Source: Nitzschia sp. DOCU1 (Eukaryota; Bacillariophyta; Bacillariophyceae; Bacillariales; Bacillariaceae). From it: DNA of 20,585 bases. Location: NCBI GenBank assembly GCA_951394045.1, contig CATOAN010000003.1:1-20585 (forward strand), in the 5' to 3' direction. The position numbers and the translations under genes are program-made. The notes beneath the pieces are model-generated. The model was not told where the DNA came from. It saw nothing but the letters and a program-made list of their open reading frames with translations, and ran no database searches. Shown here piece by piece: positions 9,401 to 17,506 of the stretch; positions within the stretch are counted from its first letter, which is position 1; every line of letters starts with the position of its first letter.

Positions 9401-12248
9401 CGCCTAGAGATGTTGCCCTGTTCCTCCATTTCCTCCTCAGCGTTCCAATGTCACGTTCGCAGCGATTCTGCCAGGGTGAGTAAGGCTCTGTCTGTCGCAA
9501 TAGCATCCGCACTTTGCGTGCGGTCTTAGCAAAGTCACTGCCCGGAGCGACTTGCTCCAAAGCGCCATCTACTGTCATCATTTCTGGCACGCCAACGTCG
9601 TCAAGAAACTCTTGCAATGCTGCACCGGCTTCACCTTTTGTCTCCATTGGGAATACCTTAATCAAGCCTTCGCCACTGAAGACCTGTGCATACTTATTAC
9701 CTCGAATAGATTTCACCCCAGAGATCATTGTATCCGAGAAGAATTTAGCTCTCAATCGTCGCCTCGAATCCGACAGAATATCTGTGCGGTATCGCCTCCG
9801 AAGAGGATGAACGGCTGTGCGAATACCGACTTGAGTCGTCACCTGTAGAGTGTTCTTTGCTGTTTCCAAGCCAAATCTCCATTTCTGAGCCAACAACTCC
9901 GGCGTTACAACAGAGTGCCGAGTGGTAGCTACTGGAGCAACCGACACGGCTTGTGCAGTCCTTGCAACCTGCACCTTCGAAATTAATTTAGACATCATCG
10001 TCAAACCTGTATAAACAGAGGAAATTTGTGAAAATGTAATGTCGCCGGGATCAAGACCCTTTGGCTGAACATTAACCCCGTAGGCCAGACGATCCATTTC
10101 TGCCTCCTCCTTCGACAGCCCGAAAATGGCGGAAGAAGGATCCCAAAGATCGTCGTTCATCAAAATATGACGACACGTATTTAAGTCTTCGTCAGAAGGG
10201 CAAAAGGATTCAAAGGAACAAGTGGTCCCTTTCATCCGGAAGGGAATGAAATCACCATCCAAAGTAGAGACACCCAGTGGTCGATTAGGATCAGTAGGGT
10301 CATCGCAGACCGAATGCCCAAATGCACGCCATTGATATGGGTTGATCAATGAGTTTTCCATCGAGGTCCAAAATCCAAGGCCCTGTGGAAGAACAAGAAT
10401 AACCGTTTCACCTGTGGAAGGAATTTGGAAAGCAGTTGCCGCTGTTACCATGGGTACTCCTCGGATTGGTTCGTAATTAGGATTAAAGGGTGAGACGTCA
10501 ACAATTTCCCCAGTGTATTCCAAGGGTCGGAAATTCTTTCCAAAGCAATGATTGTCAGATCGGCTGTCAATCTCGTTAGTGCGAAATTCACCAATAGGAA
10601 ATACCGTAGTATCAACCTGAGCCTTGCCAGATGTCCTTTTCAATATCTTTACCATGCTCGAATTACGAGAGTTGCCGCCATAGGCGCCTTGTCCCATTCT
10701 TGGAGGCTGGGCATTTGTGGATGGTCGTGCAGTAGGCACGGATGTGGCGACTGAGGCGTTGTCTTGATTCGTAGCTGCCATGACTCCACGAGTCACGGCC
10801 TGTTCGATTGCCTCGGTCATAGTGGAGACATCGCCTCCCGTAGTACTAGCTGCCGAAATGTTGCGGCCACCCCGGCCACCTCGACCTCGTCCACCACTTC
10901 TACCGCCTTCGGTCCTCTGTGACTTGCGTTGCTCAACAGCCCTAGCACGGTTTGGATCAGTTTGAATTGCATAGCGAATAGCGGGAGTCAAGCTCCACCA
11001 CTCCGCTTCCGTCATATAACGGTGCGGGTCCGAAAGGTCCACGCCAGCATAGGATTGTGGGACCCCTGGGATACGGTTGGAGGACCTGCCTCCTCGACCG
11101 CCCCTTCCATCTCGACCTCCGCCACGGCCACCACGGCCACGGCCTCCCCGGTGACTAGAACCATCATTGCTTGCCTGTGAAATATGTCTGTTAGCACGTT
11201 TGTATCCACCGCCTCGTTCAAACATAGCAGGGTGAGCACGACGCAAAGTATCACTGAGCGTAGCAGCGCTTTTGTCAAAGTCAGCTCGCAAGTTCCTGTC
11301 AAGCATGATATACTCAACCGTAGCCTTAAATTCAGGCGCGTTTGTATTGATACCACGTGTCAATTTTTCAACCTGTTCCTCGCCCGTAACAGGGCGTCCA
11401 TACTTCCTCATGGTCTCGAAAGCGGACTTGAGCTCCGAGACATATGACTCAAAACTCTTACTCTGTTCATTGCGCCAGTGCAAATGCTCGATTTGATAGC
11501 GAGCCTGTTCCAAACGACGCTGTTTCATATCTGGCCCATCGTAATGGGACCTGAGGTCTTGCATCGTTACCCTTCCATCCTTCTGTTTTTCGTTACCTTT
11601 TACCCAATGGTAAGCATCCGTTCCGATCACGCACTGCATGATCTTGCGGAAAACTACTTCCACGTCTTTCTTAAATACCCTACCGTTTAGTGCAGCGCTC
11701 CAAAACGGCAATGTATCGTCCCTATCTGGGTCATTATCGTCGCGGACGACGTACGACAATGGAACGTTGCTGGCGCCCTTCATGCTCTCCAAGTGGTTGA
11801 TAAAATCTTTCTCCCAGTCAATCCATTTCTCAGGCTTGAGCTTTCCGGGCATTTTAATCTCATCCACTTCGTTCCCGGCTTCCTTCTCCTGGATTCCTAA
11901 GTTGTATCGGTTCTTAGCATCCGAATATGCGTTTTGATCGAAGTCAGCCACAAGCAAGGCTGCGCCACGCGAGTTCAAGTCGCGGACCCAAAATGCGAGG
12001 ATTTGCAACTTCTTGATTCCAATCGCATTAAGCTTCGGCTTCATGTTTCCGCCGATATCACTCCACTCCTTGTCGGTAAAACCAATCATGTCCTCCAAGT
12101 CGTTGATGCCCTGCAAATGGACCTGAAAGGCTTGCAAGCGGCTCAAACCAAGCACATCATGCAAAATGAATGGGACATCGTCCACGTTCGCCCCGCCATT
12201 GGCGTTGAAGTAGGCGTTCGCCTGAGCAACTGTCGCATCGTTAACCAT
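6477..12248 (-). CDS. Gag-Pol polyprotein of Ty1/copia element (one predicted intron)
   Basis: The exons are 12248-7819 and 7752-6477 and, if 7818-7753 is spliced out, encode 1901 aa. Gag (about 1-470) has two Arg/Gly-rich RGG clusters (about 363-391 and 446-463) and no CCHC zinc knuckle that I can see. Protease begins near D561 in a DSRSD motif, where aspartic proteases usually have D-S/T-G-A. Integrase has D839, D894 and E931 (36 residues between the last two), preceded by a segment lacking a clear HHCC zinc finger. A chromodomain-like segment lies around W1243 (WDLLVEWKDG). RT has the motif-A Asp at 1437 and YVDD at 1525-1528 (7610-7599). RNase H follows (YVDANHAGN, then a CDNES motif). 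Apart from the intron-like segment no stop interrupts it, so the element may be active. Confidence 0.92.
7753..7818 (-). other. Predicted 66-bp spliceosomal intron inside reverse transcriptase
   Basis: Reading the minus strand, the RT frame reaches ALYGLR and then meets TGA (7817-7815) and TAA (7778-7776). It resumes in the same frame with SGAAW. The segment starts GTGAGA, ends AATAAG and contains a consensus branch site CTAAC (7779-7775) 23 nt before the acceptor. Removing it joins LYGLR to LSGAAW with no residue lost, matching the usual copia RT wording (LYGL, then S-G-A/R-A-W). No transcript evidence is available here. Confidence 0.75.
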
Positions 12249-12607
12249 GTTTCCTTAATTTGTGCGCAAACAGTAATATGTTAGTCAATAAAACGGTGGG
12301 CCGGAGCCCGATCCGCACGTTTCCTATTCGCCTTTTGTCCTGAGTTTGGGTCAAAGACCCTTTCCTGTTGTTCCTTTCGTTGTACCTCGAGCCTGCCCAC
12401 GGAGAGTTGCATTAAAAGTGACACCAGGGCCGCAACTTCGAAGCAGTTTTACACCTCAAATCGTGGGTGTCTCGGGCGCCGTACGGGGTGATCAGTCCCT
12501 GGCGTTGCCTAATTGCCTTGTAGCCTTGTTTCCATGTTTTCCTCGAAAACTCTTTCTTTTTCCTTACTACCTTCGAAACCCTCCAAAGCGTTCTGGGTCT
12601 GATAAAC
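12249..12607 (-). other. Untranslated leader of the retroelement
   Basis: These 359 bp between the 5' LTR and the gag ATG include the candidate primer-binding site at the LTR edge. They probably hold packaging signals. No further open frame is convincing. Confidence 0.6.
12588..12607 (-). other. Candidate primer-binding site, half-tRNA type
   Basis: The 20 bases directly inside the 5' LTR read GTTTATCAGACCCAGAACGC in element sense. They do not begin with TGG, so a 3'-CCA tRNA end is not the primer. The complement resembles a tRNA anticodon arm ending in the 3' side of the stem, with loop CTGATAA. That would fit priming by an internally cleaved half-tRNA, as known for Drosophila copia and Ty5. 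The tRNA identity was not determined. Confidence 0.5.
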
Positions 12608-12837
12608 TGTGTGAAGTTTCCTGTGACTTACTCGTATCCTAAAGATGATAAACAGACGTAAAGCTAAAGACAACCGTATCCGAGATAAACCAAGATTAGA
12701 TTGTGCCATTGTTGGCTTACGTATCGCTGATTTCCTTGTTCCGATGACCATTGCGCACTGCGCGCGTGATGAAGCTCGATTGCGAGGGTGAAGCTCGTTT
12801 GACTAATCTGACTTCATGTCACTTCCAGATTCGAACA
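12608..12837 (-). repeat. 5' LTR (230 bp)
   Basis: This is the upstream LTR of the minus-strand element. It matches 6133-6364 at every base except for the absence of one AG dinucleotide near its outer end (around 12829). In element sense it starts TGTTCGAATC and ends CTTCACACA. It should carry the promoter. It contains the 9-mer TGAAGCTCG twice (12770-12778 and 12789-12797, 19-bp period), a possible regulatory direct repeat. Confidence 0.95.
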
Positions 12838-13017
12838 TATCTGCGGGTTGCGCGTTCGCGTACGTGTTCCATCACACAATGAACATGACACCACATTTCG
12901 CTCTCACCGCACCGCCGCCTCTAAAGGTATGTGGCCATCGTCACTCGAATCCTTTCTTGACGAGTGACGACAGTTCCTTCCTATTTCAACCCATTGATTG
13001 TGTTGCCAATATCGACA
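12838..13017 (+). promoter_or_regulatory. 5' flank of the epimerase gene
   Basis: The 180 bp between the retroelement (first bases TATC, the right half of the probable target duplication) and the epimerase ATG must hold the core promoter and 5' UTR. No specific element was recognised. The retroelement lies close enough to affect expression. Confidence 0.4.
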
Positions 13018-14263
13018 ATGAAGCTTTCTATTGCATCTGCCATTCTGGCTTCAAGCCTTTCTCTCAGCTCTGCCTTTTTCGTCCAACCACCGAGCTCCGC
13101 TTCTCAGGCTTCGTTCATTCTTCATGCTAGTAAAGCTGCGACAAAGAACGTTTCGCGTGCCAAATGGGCCGAATCTCGCGGTGGAGCCTCGGCGGCGACT
13201 GAAGCTTCTGCTAGTGGCCTCATGAAGAACGATCAAGGGTTGGAATATGTGAAGCTGGTTGCCCAAAATGGCTCGTCCGCCGAAGTCTATTTGTACGGTG
13301 GTGTCGTCACTAGCTACAAGGATGCCGAAGGCACCGAGTTCATCGCGGTTCGCCCCGACGCCAAGATGGATGGCTCGAAGCCAATCTCTGGTGGTCTTTC
13401 CCACTGCTGGCCCCAGGTAAGTGACCTCTCATGTGCAGCAAACATGATTATGCAGCAAGAGCTCAACTATTTACTTTGCGCAGTTTGGACCTGGCGCGAT
13501 CCAACAACACGGTTTCGCCCGCAATGTGAACTGGACTGTCAAATCTTCTACAGCCACAACGGTCGAGTTGGAAATGGCTCCTTCGGATTACACAAAGGCG
13601 ATGTGGGACAAACCATTCCTTTGCACCTTCTCGGCTTCTCTCGAATCTGACCAACTGAAGACCAAGATGGTTGTCAACAATGTCGGATCTGACGAATCTT
13701 TTGACTTCCAGGCCGCACTCCACTCGTACTTCACGGTCTCTTCTTTGGACAAACTAGAGATTACTGGGTCATTCGAAGGAAAGGAATTCCTGAACAAGAT
13801 GGTCGGAGACGGAGGAGAAATGCAGACCGAGTCACGAAGTGCCATCACCATCACCGAGGAATACGACAGAGTCTACAAGGGCGTCAATGATCCCGTGCTG
13901 AAGGATGCTGGTACGGGTAAAGCCGTAAGTACTGTTGGCTTGTTCTTTTTCGGTGTTGGCGAAGACGAGATTCTCACTTGCGTTTTGTGTTCGCAGCTCA
14001 ATGTGATCAACGAGGTCGGATGGGAAGATACTGTGATTTGGAATCCCTACGGCAACGAAGGAATGGGCTACAACAACTTTGTCTGTGTTGAGAGTGTGAA
14101 GGTGAGTCTATACTGTTGAAAAGTTTACTACAGAAATCTCGGAAAAGTGCCTCACCTTGCCGTAACTGTACGTTCACCTTCCATCGAACAGTTCGACCCT
14201 GTAACTTTGAATGCCGGGGCATCATGGGAGGGAGTTCTCGTATTGAAGCCCGAATCGCTCTAA
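13018..14263 (+). CDS. Glucose-6-phosphate 1-epimerase-like protein (aldose 1-epimerase family), probably plastid
   Basis: Four exons, 13018-13416, 13484-13924, 13997-14101 and 14192-14263, give 338 aa. The introns are 67, 72 and 90 bp, all phase 0, with GTAAGT or GTGAGT donors. Splicing yields the continuous family motifs HCWPQ-FGPGAIQQHGFARN, FQAALHSYF, WNPYG and FVCVE, with the His and Glu expected in the active site. The family interconverts alpha and beta anomers of hexose 6-phosphates. I chose the ATG at 13018 (A at -3) because it starts a hydrophobic signal peptide ending SLSSA^FFVQPP; Phe after the cleavage site followed by a Ser-rich stretch is the diatom plastid bipartite presequence. 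The 72-bp second intron has no in-frame stop, so retention would keep the frame. Confidence 0.92.
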
Positions 14264-14807
14264 GCCGCATAAGCTTTCGTTGTGTAATTCCATTGCAGCT
14301 ATGTAATCATACGATTGGAATATTGGAGAAGCAACTTTATGCTTTAGTAGCCAGTCAGTGGGAGGATATGGGACTTCACGTAGAAAAGCTATCTGGTCCT
14401 GGTAGTCGAGAAAGTCGAAAGGGTCTAATGGCTTCGAGACTCCGATGATGACGACGACTATCTATTGGTGCATGCGTCTGTGCTGTGTCAGGTGAACTCA
14501 CGCTTGGACAGACAGTGCGACGTCATCGTGTCGCTCCGTCCGTCCTCCACACCCACAAAGATATTTTCCTCACTGCTTTTTCAAGCTTCGGTTGCGTTGA
14601 GCAGGTTTGTTCTCGTTCCTTTTCTTCTCTTTCCGGTTCGGTCAACAACGGACGACACCTGTTCTGCCTTCGAAAGGTTAATTCACAAACGATTCCATAG
14701 CTTTGTGAATACATTGCTTTATATCATCAGTGGAGCTAGAAACTTACAAGGGGAAGCAGAAACAAAGTACTCAATTCAAGTTTGTTCACAGGGAAAGACC
14801 GAAGTTG
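14264..14807. other. Intergenic region between epimerase and the membrane-protein gene
   Basis: These 544 bp contain the epimerase 3' UTR and the 5' region of the next gene. Open frames here start without ATG or are short. I could not identify an upstream exon for the next gene, although acceptor-like AGs (for example at 14729-14730) exist. Confidence 0.5.
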
Positions 14808-15464
14808 ATGCCGAAAAGAAATATGCACATTGGTGGCCGAGACAAGGGCCAAAGTCCCATAGAAAGTTTGCAGAAATTGCTAAACGGATTTTGCAACCCC
14901 AAGAAACATCAACCTGGCGACGATGATACAGTTGCCGATGGAACCTATACTTCTGAACCAGATCTCTCATCGCAAGTGCAGGAACGACAGCTGGAACTCG
15001 AACAACTCAGTGGAGAAACCGCAGAGAAGCCTTCACAATCCGCCCCGCAACCCGATAACACCGAAGACGAGGGAGTGGAAGTGACAGTGTCAGATTCATT
15101 AAAAGATCGCGAACGCAAAGTAGAAATAAAGGCTACGCATCTGGACCGAAGGGCTCGGGTACGCTGGGGGCTCGGAATCGCCTTTGTGGCTCTCATTGCA
15201 GTTTTCGCGACACTATTTACACTCCATCGACTTGGGTATGAAATGGCGGATTTTACGTTTACGGGCTTGAATGCTCCTTCCAAACCTTTAATCCAGATTC
15301 AATACAATGAAAAGAAACAGAAGGCTGAAACGATCCCGAAAGTGTCCAGCGTCAAGAAAGGCGAGGTATCCTCGGAACAGGACACATCAAAAGTCGACCG
15401 GGCACAAGAAAAGTTAGATGCGCTTCTGGCGCTTGTGGCCGAGATAAAGAGCTCCGAGCTGTAA
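14808..15464 (+). CDS. Hypothetical single-pass membrane protein
   Basis: I do not recognise this 218-aa protein. The frame is open back to 14709 (in-frame stop at 14706) but the first ATG is at 14808. The N-terminal 119 residues are hydrophilic and Gln/Glu/Ser-rich, with a basic cluster (DRRARVRW) just before one hydrophobic segment at about 120-141. The remaining C-terminal part is Lys/Glu-rich and ends in a heptad-like helix (AQEKLDALLALVAEIK), a possible short coiled coil. The basic residues before the membrane segment suggest the N-terminus is cytosolic. There is no signal peptide and no enzymatic motif. It converges with the glycosidase gene, the two stops being 321 bp apart. A 5' exon upstream cannot be excluded. 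Confidence 0.65.
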   Translation: MPKRNMHIGGRDKGQSPIESLQKLLNGFCNPKKHQPGDDDTVADGTYTSEPDLSSQVQERQLELEQLSGETAEKPSQSAPQPDNTEDEGVEVTVSDSLKDRERKVEIKATHLDRRARVRWGLGIAFVALIAVFATLFTLHRLGYEMADFTFTGLNAPSKPLIQIQYNEKKQKAETIPKVSSVKKGEVSSEQDTSKVDRAQEKLDALLALVAEIKSSEL

Positions 15465-15785
15465 TGTTCTTGGTGGACATTTCCTATCCAAGCTCGGTTC
15501 GGTAGTGGGGGAAGAACACAGCGCTATATTCCCGTCCACATTGATGTTGCGTGTAACTTGCTAGTATCTTGTGTCTATGTAGAGTGTCTTCTATCCTTCG
15601 AGCTGGGGTTCTTTATACGAGTGCTTGGGCTCGAACGCAACGGTGCCCGAAGAGGGCACGAAAGTTGCCAGTTGCACAGATAAATACTAGGGCCGAAAAT
15701 TTGGACCACGGGACGAAATTCAGATCTTTATGCATTATTATTACGGACGGGATCTCCAAGGGACCTCACAATATGACAGGGGACA
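15465..15785. other. Convergent 3' spacer
   Basis: These 321 bp separate the stop codons of two convergent genes and should carry both 3' UTRs and poly(A) sites. No gene, RNA or repeat was recognised. Confidence 0.5.
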
Positions 15786-16916
15786 CTACCGCGTCCTTCC
15801 TCGCACATTGCTAGCGATTGCTATGGCGATTTCGGCTCCGACCTCCGCATTTTGCTTGACCAGTGCCATGTTGCTTCGTAAACTGTCGCCTCCGGTTTTT
15901 TCTGCCACAGCCTTTAAAATATATGGTGTGACTGCTTGGCCTGAAACACCTTTCTCCTCGGCCTCTTTGAGGGCAGATTGAATAGCCTCTTCGACACTGG
16001 CTCCTGCGGGATCATGATTTGGAACAGCCACCAGCATGCCCTGGGGAAGGCGCAAGGCTCTTGCAGCCCAATACGCCTGGGCCACCGTTTCTGCATTGTC
16101 AACTCGAGCTGGACAACTAACTCCTGAATAGGGTGAAAAGAATGCTGGGAATTCGTCAGTCTTCCATCCCACTGTGGGAACGCTGTTGGTTTCCAGTACT
16201 TCTAGCGTTCTCCCTATATCCAGAATTGACTTGATTCCAGCCGAGACCACCACTACGGGCGTTTGCCCAAGTTCCGTCAAATCGGCGCTTACGTCCATAC
16301 TGATTTCTCCATTTCTATGAACTCCGCCAATGCCTCCCGTCACAAAGGTCGAGATGCCTGCCAGATGAGCCAATCTCATCGTCGATGCTACTGTTGTGGC
16401 ACCCCACTGATGGCCAGCACTAGATCTCGCGCTTTGAGAAGACGCTAGCAAAATTGGCAAATCTCGAGTCGAACATTTCTTGGCGCGGCCCTCTTTCCCG
16501 GCCTTGGCCAAGTCTTCAAGCTCCTCTACCAACAAACCGATATGGCAAATTCCATCTTTGATCGCGATTGTGGCAGGGGTTACACCCTTCGAAGGCACAT
16601 GAAAACGACGATTAAGTATAACTGGGCAAACAATCTTCCAAATTAGAAATCACAATGCTCCGCCGACAAATGCACCCACCTTGCCCCGCAGGATGTTTTC
16701 TACCTCTTTTGCAAGCTCAAGATTCTCCGGGAATGGCATGCCGTGTGCCACAATGGTGGATTCCAAGGCCACAACTGGGTCACCTGCTTCCAACGCTCTT
16801 TTCACAGTGGGATCGATTTGAAGCATTTGCATCAAGGCATCACTCGGCAACGCTGAGGACAACATCCGGCTGCTACGACTCGGGCTTCGTGTCCAACGAG
16901 AAAGTTGTCGCAGCAT
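15786..16916 (-). CDS. Pseudouridine-5'-phosphate glycosidase (PsuG/YeiN/IndA family)
   Basis: Two exons, 16916-16680 and 16586-15786, separated by a 93-bp GT-AG intron (phase 0, GTGGGT...TCGAAG), give 345 aa. Splicing joins ILRGK to [12 protein letters not shown], the normal family sequence. Conserved motifs are [11 protein letters not shown] (50-60), TRDLP (119-123), GATTVASTM (141-149), TGGIGGVHR (162-170), DVSADL (177-182) and [11 protein letters not shown] with K198. In bacterial PsuG the equivalent Lys forms the covalent ribose adduct and the Glu of ALEST acts in acid/base chemistry. The enzyme splits pseudouridine 5'-phosphate into uracil and ribose 5-phosphate. The first 20 or so residues are Arg/Ser-rich with no acidic residue, suggesting mitochondrial import. 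No PfkB-type pseudouridine kinase is fused or adjacent. Confidence 0.93.
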
Positions 16917-17506
16917 TTGTCGCTATTTGATCCGCAGTTTGCAGTTCCTTTCCTTATGGGTGGCCCTTTATGGGATCAAAAACAATCGGTAAGACCAGTT
17001 TCTCTGTTCTTGTGCCAACAGTTGCTGCGTGACGAGTGGCACCACTCCATCGTCATGTGTTTTGTGAGACAGTGGACATCAAAGTCAAGAGTGAAGCTCT
17101 TCGCATCCATCTTACGATGGCGCATCAGTCTCAGCGTGTTGGTGCAACGGGCACGCCATGCTCGATGTTCCCGCCACAACCCAAAGAGTGATTAGACCTT
17201 TTGGGTGCCGAACCACAAATTTCGGGGGAGCCCCCCCCACACCTGTATCTCCTCCGAAACAAAAAAAGCGATGCGATGCGGCGATGGTTCGCTTCTCTTT
17301 TTACCTCGGCACACGCGCCAAGCTAGCAAGATTGTCCGAAAGGATCTCCTTCGTTGCTTCACAGAAATCGAAAATGGCTCTCTGCAAGGAAACAATCCAC
17401 AGGGAAAGAAAATTTCCCCTCTCACAAAATCTGGCCGTCAACGAAAAGATACTAAATTTATCTTCCTGGATTCAAGCTAGTTCGTCAGCATCAGTTTCCT
17501 TTCAAA
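16917..17506. promoter_or_regulatory. Divergent intergenic region
   Basis: These 590 bp separate the start codons of the glycosidase (minus) and the LRR gene (plus), and so contain both promoters and 5' UTRs. An open frame at 17158-17520 has an ATG but a composition unlike a protein I can recognise. No defined regulatory motif or RNA gene was identified. Confidence 0.45.

Larger units (their letters stand above)
6133..12837 (-). mobile_element. Complete Ty1/copia LTR retrotransposon (diatom CoDi-like)
   Basis: The element is 6705 bp, read on the minus strand. It is bounded by near-identical LTRs (6133-6364 and 12608-12837) that start TGTTCG and end CACA in element orientation. It has a candidate primer-binding site inside the 5' LTR, a purine-rich AAAGGGA just before the 3' LTR, and a single gag-pol frame in the order Gag, protease, integrase, RT, RNase H. 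Integrase preceding RT defines Ty1/copia. The integrase wording (for example the HPLRRRY segment) is of the kind I associate with diatom CoDi elements. TATC flanks both ends. LTR near-identity implies recent insertion. Confidence 0.93.

Noticed and set aside
11080..11160. Tandem-repeat or CRISPR-like array in the GC-rich Arg/Gly stretch
   Set aside because: The periodicity comes from RGG codons in the Gag frame; there are no regular spacers.
12964..13017. Upstream start for the epimerase at 12964
   Set aside because: It is a GTG. The ATG at 13018 starts a proper signal peptide and has A at -3.
14730..14807. N-terminal extension of the membrane protein from 14730
   Set aside because: The first codon would be GTG; the first ATG in this frame is 14808 and a eukaryotic start at GTG is unlikely.
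14465..14926. 153-codon open frame before the membrane-protein gene
   Set aside because: It begins at TTG, overlaps the better-supported frame at 14808 and shows no recognisable protein.
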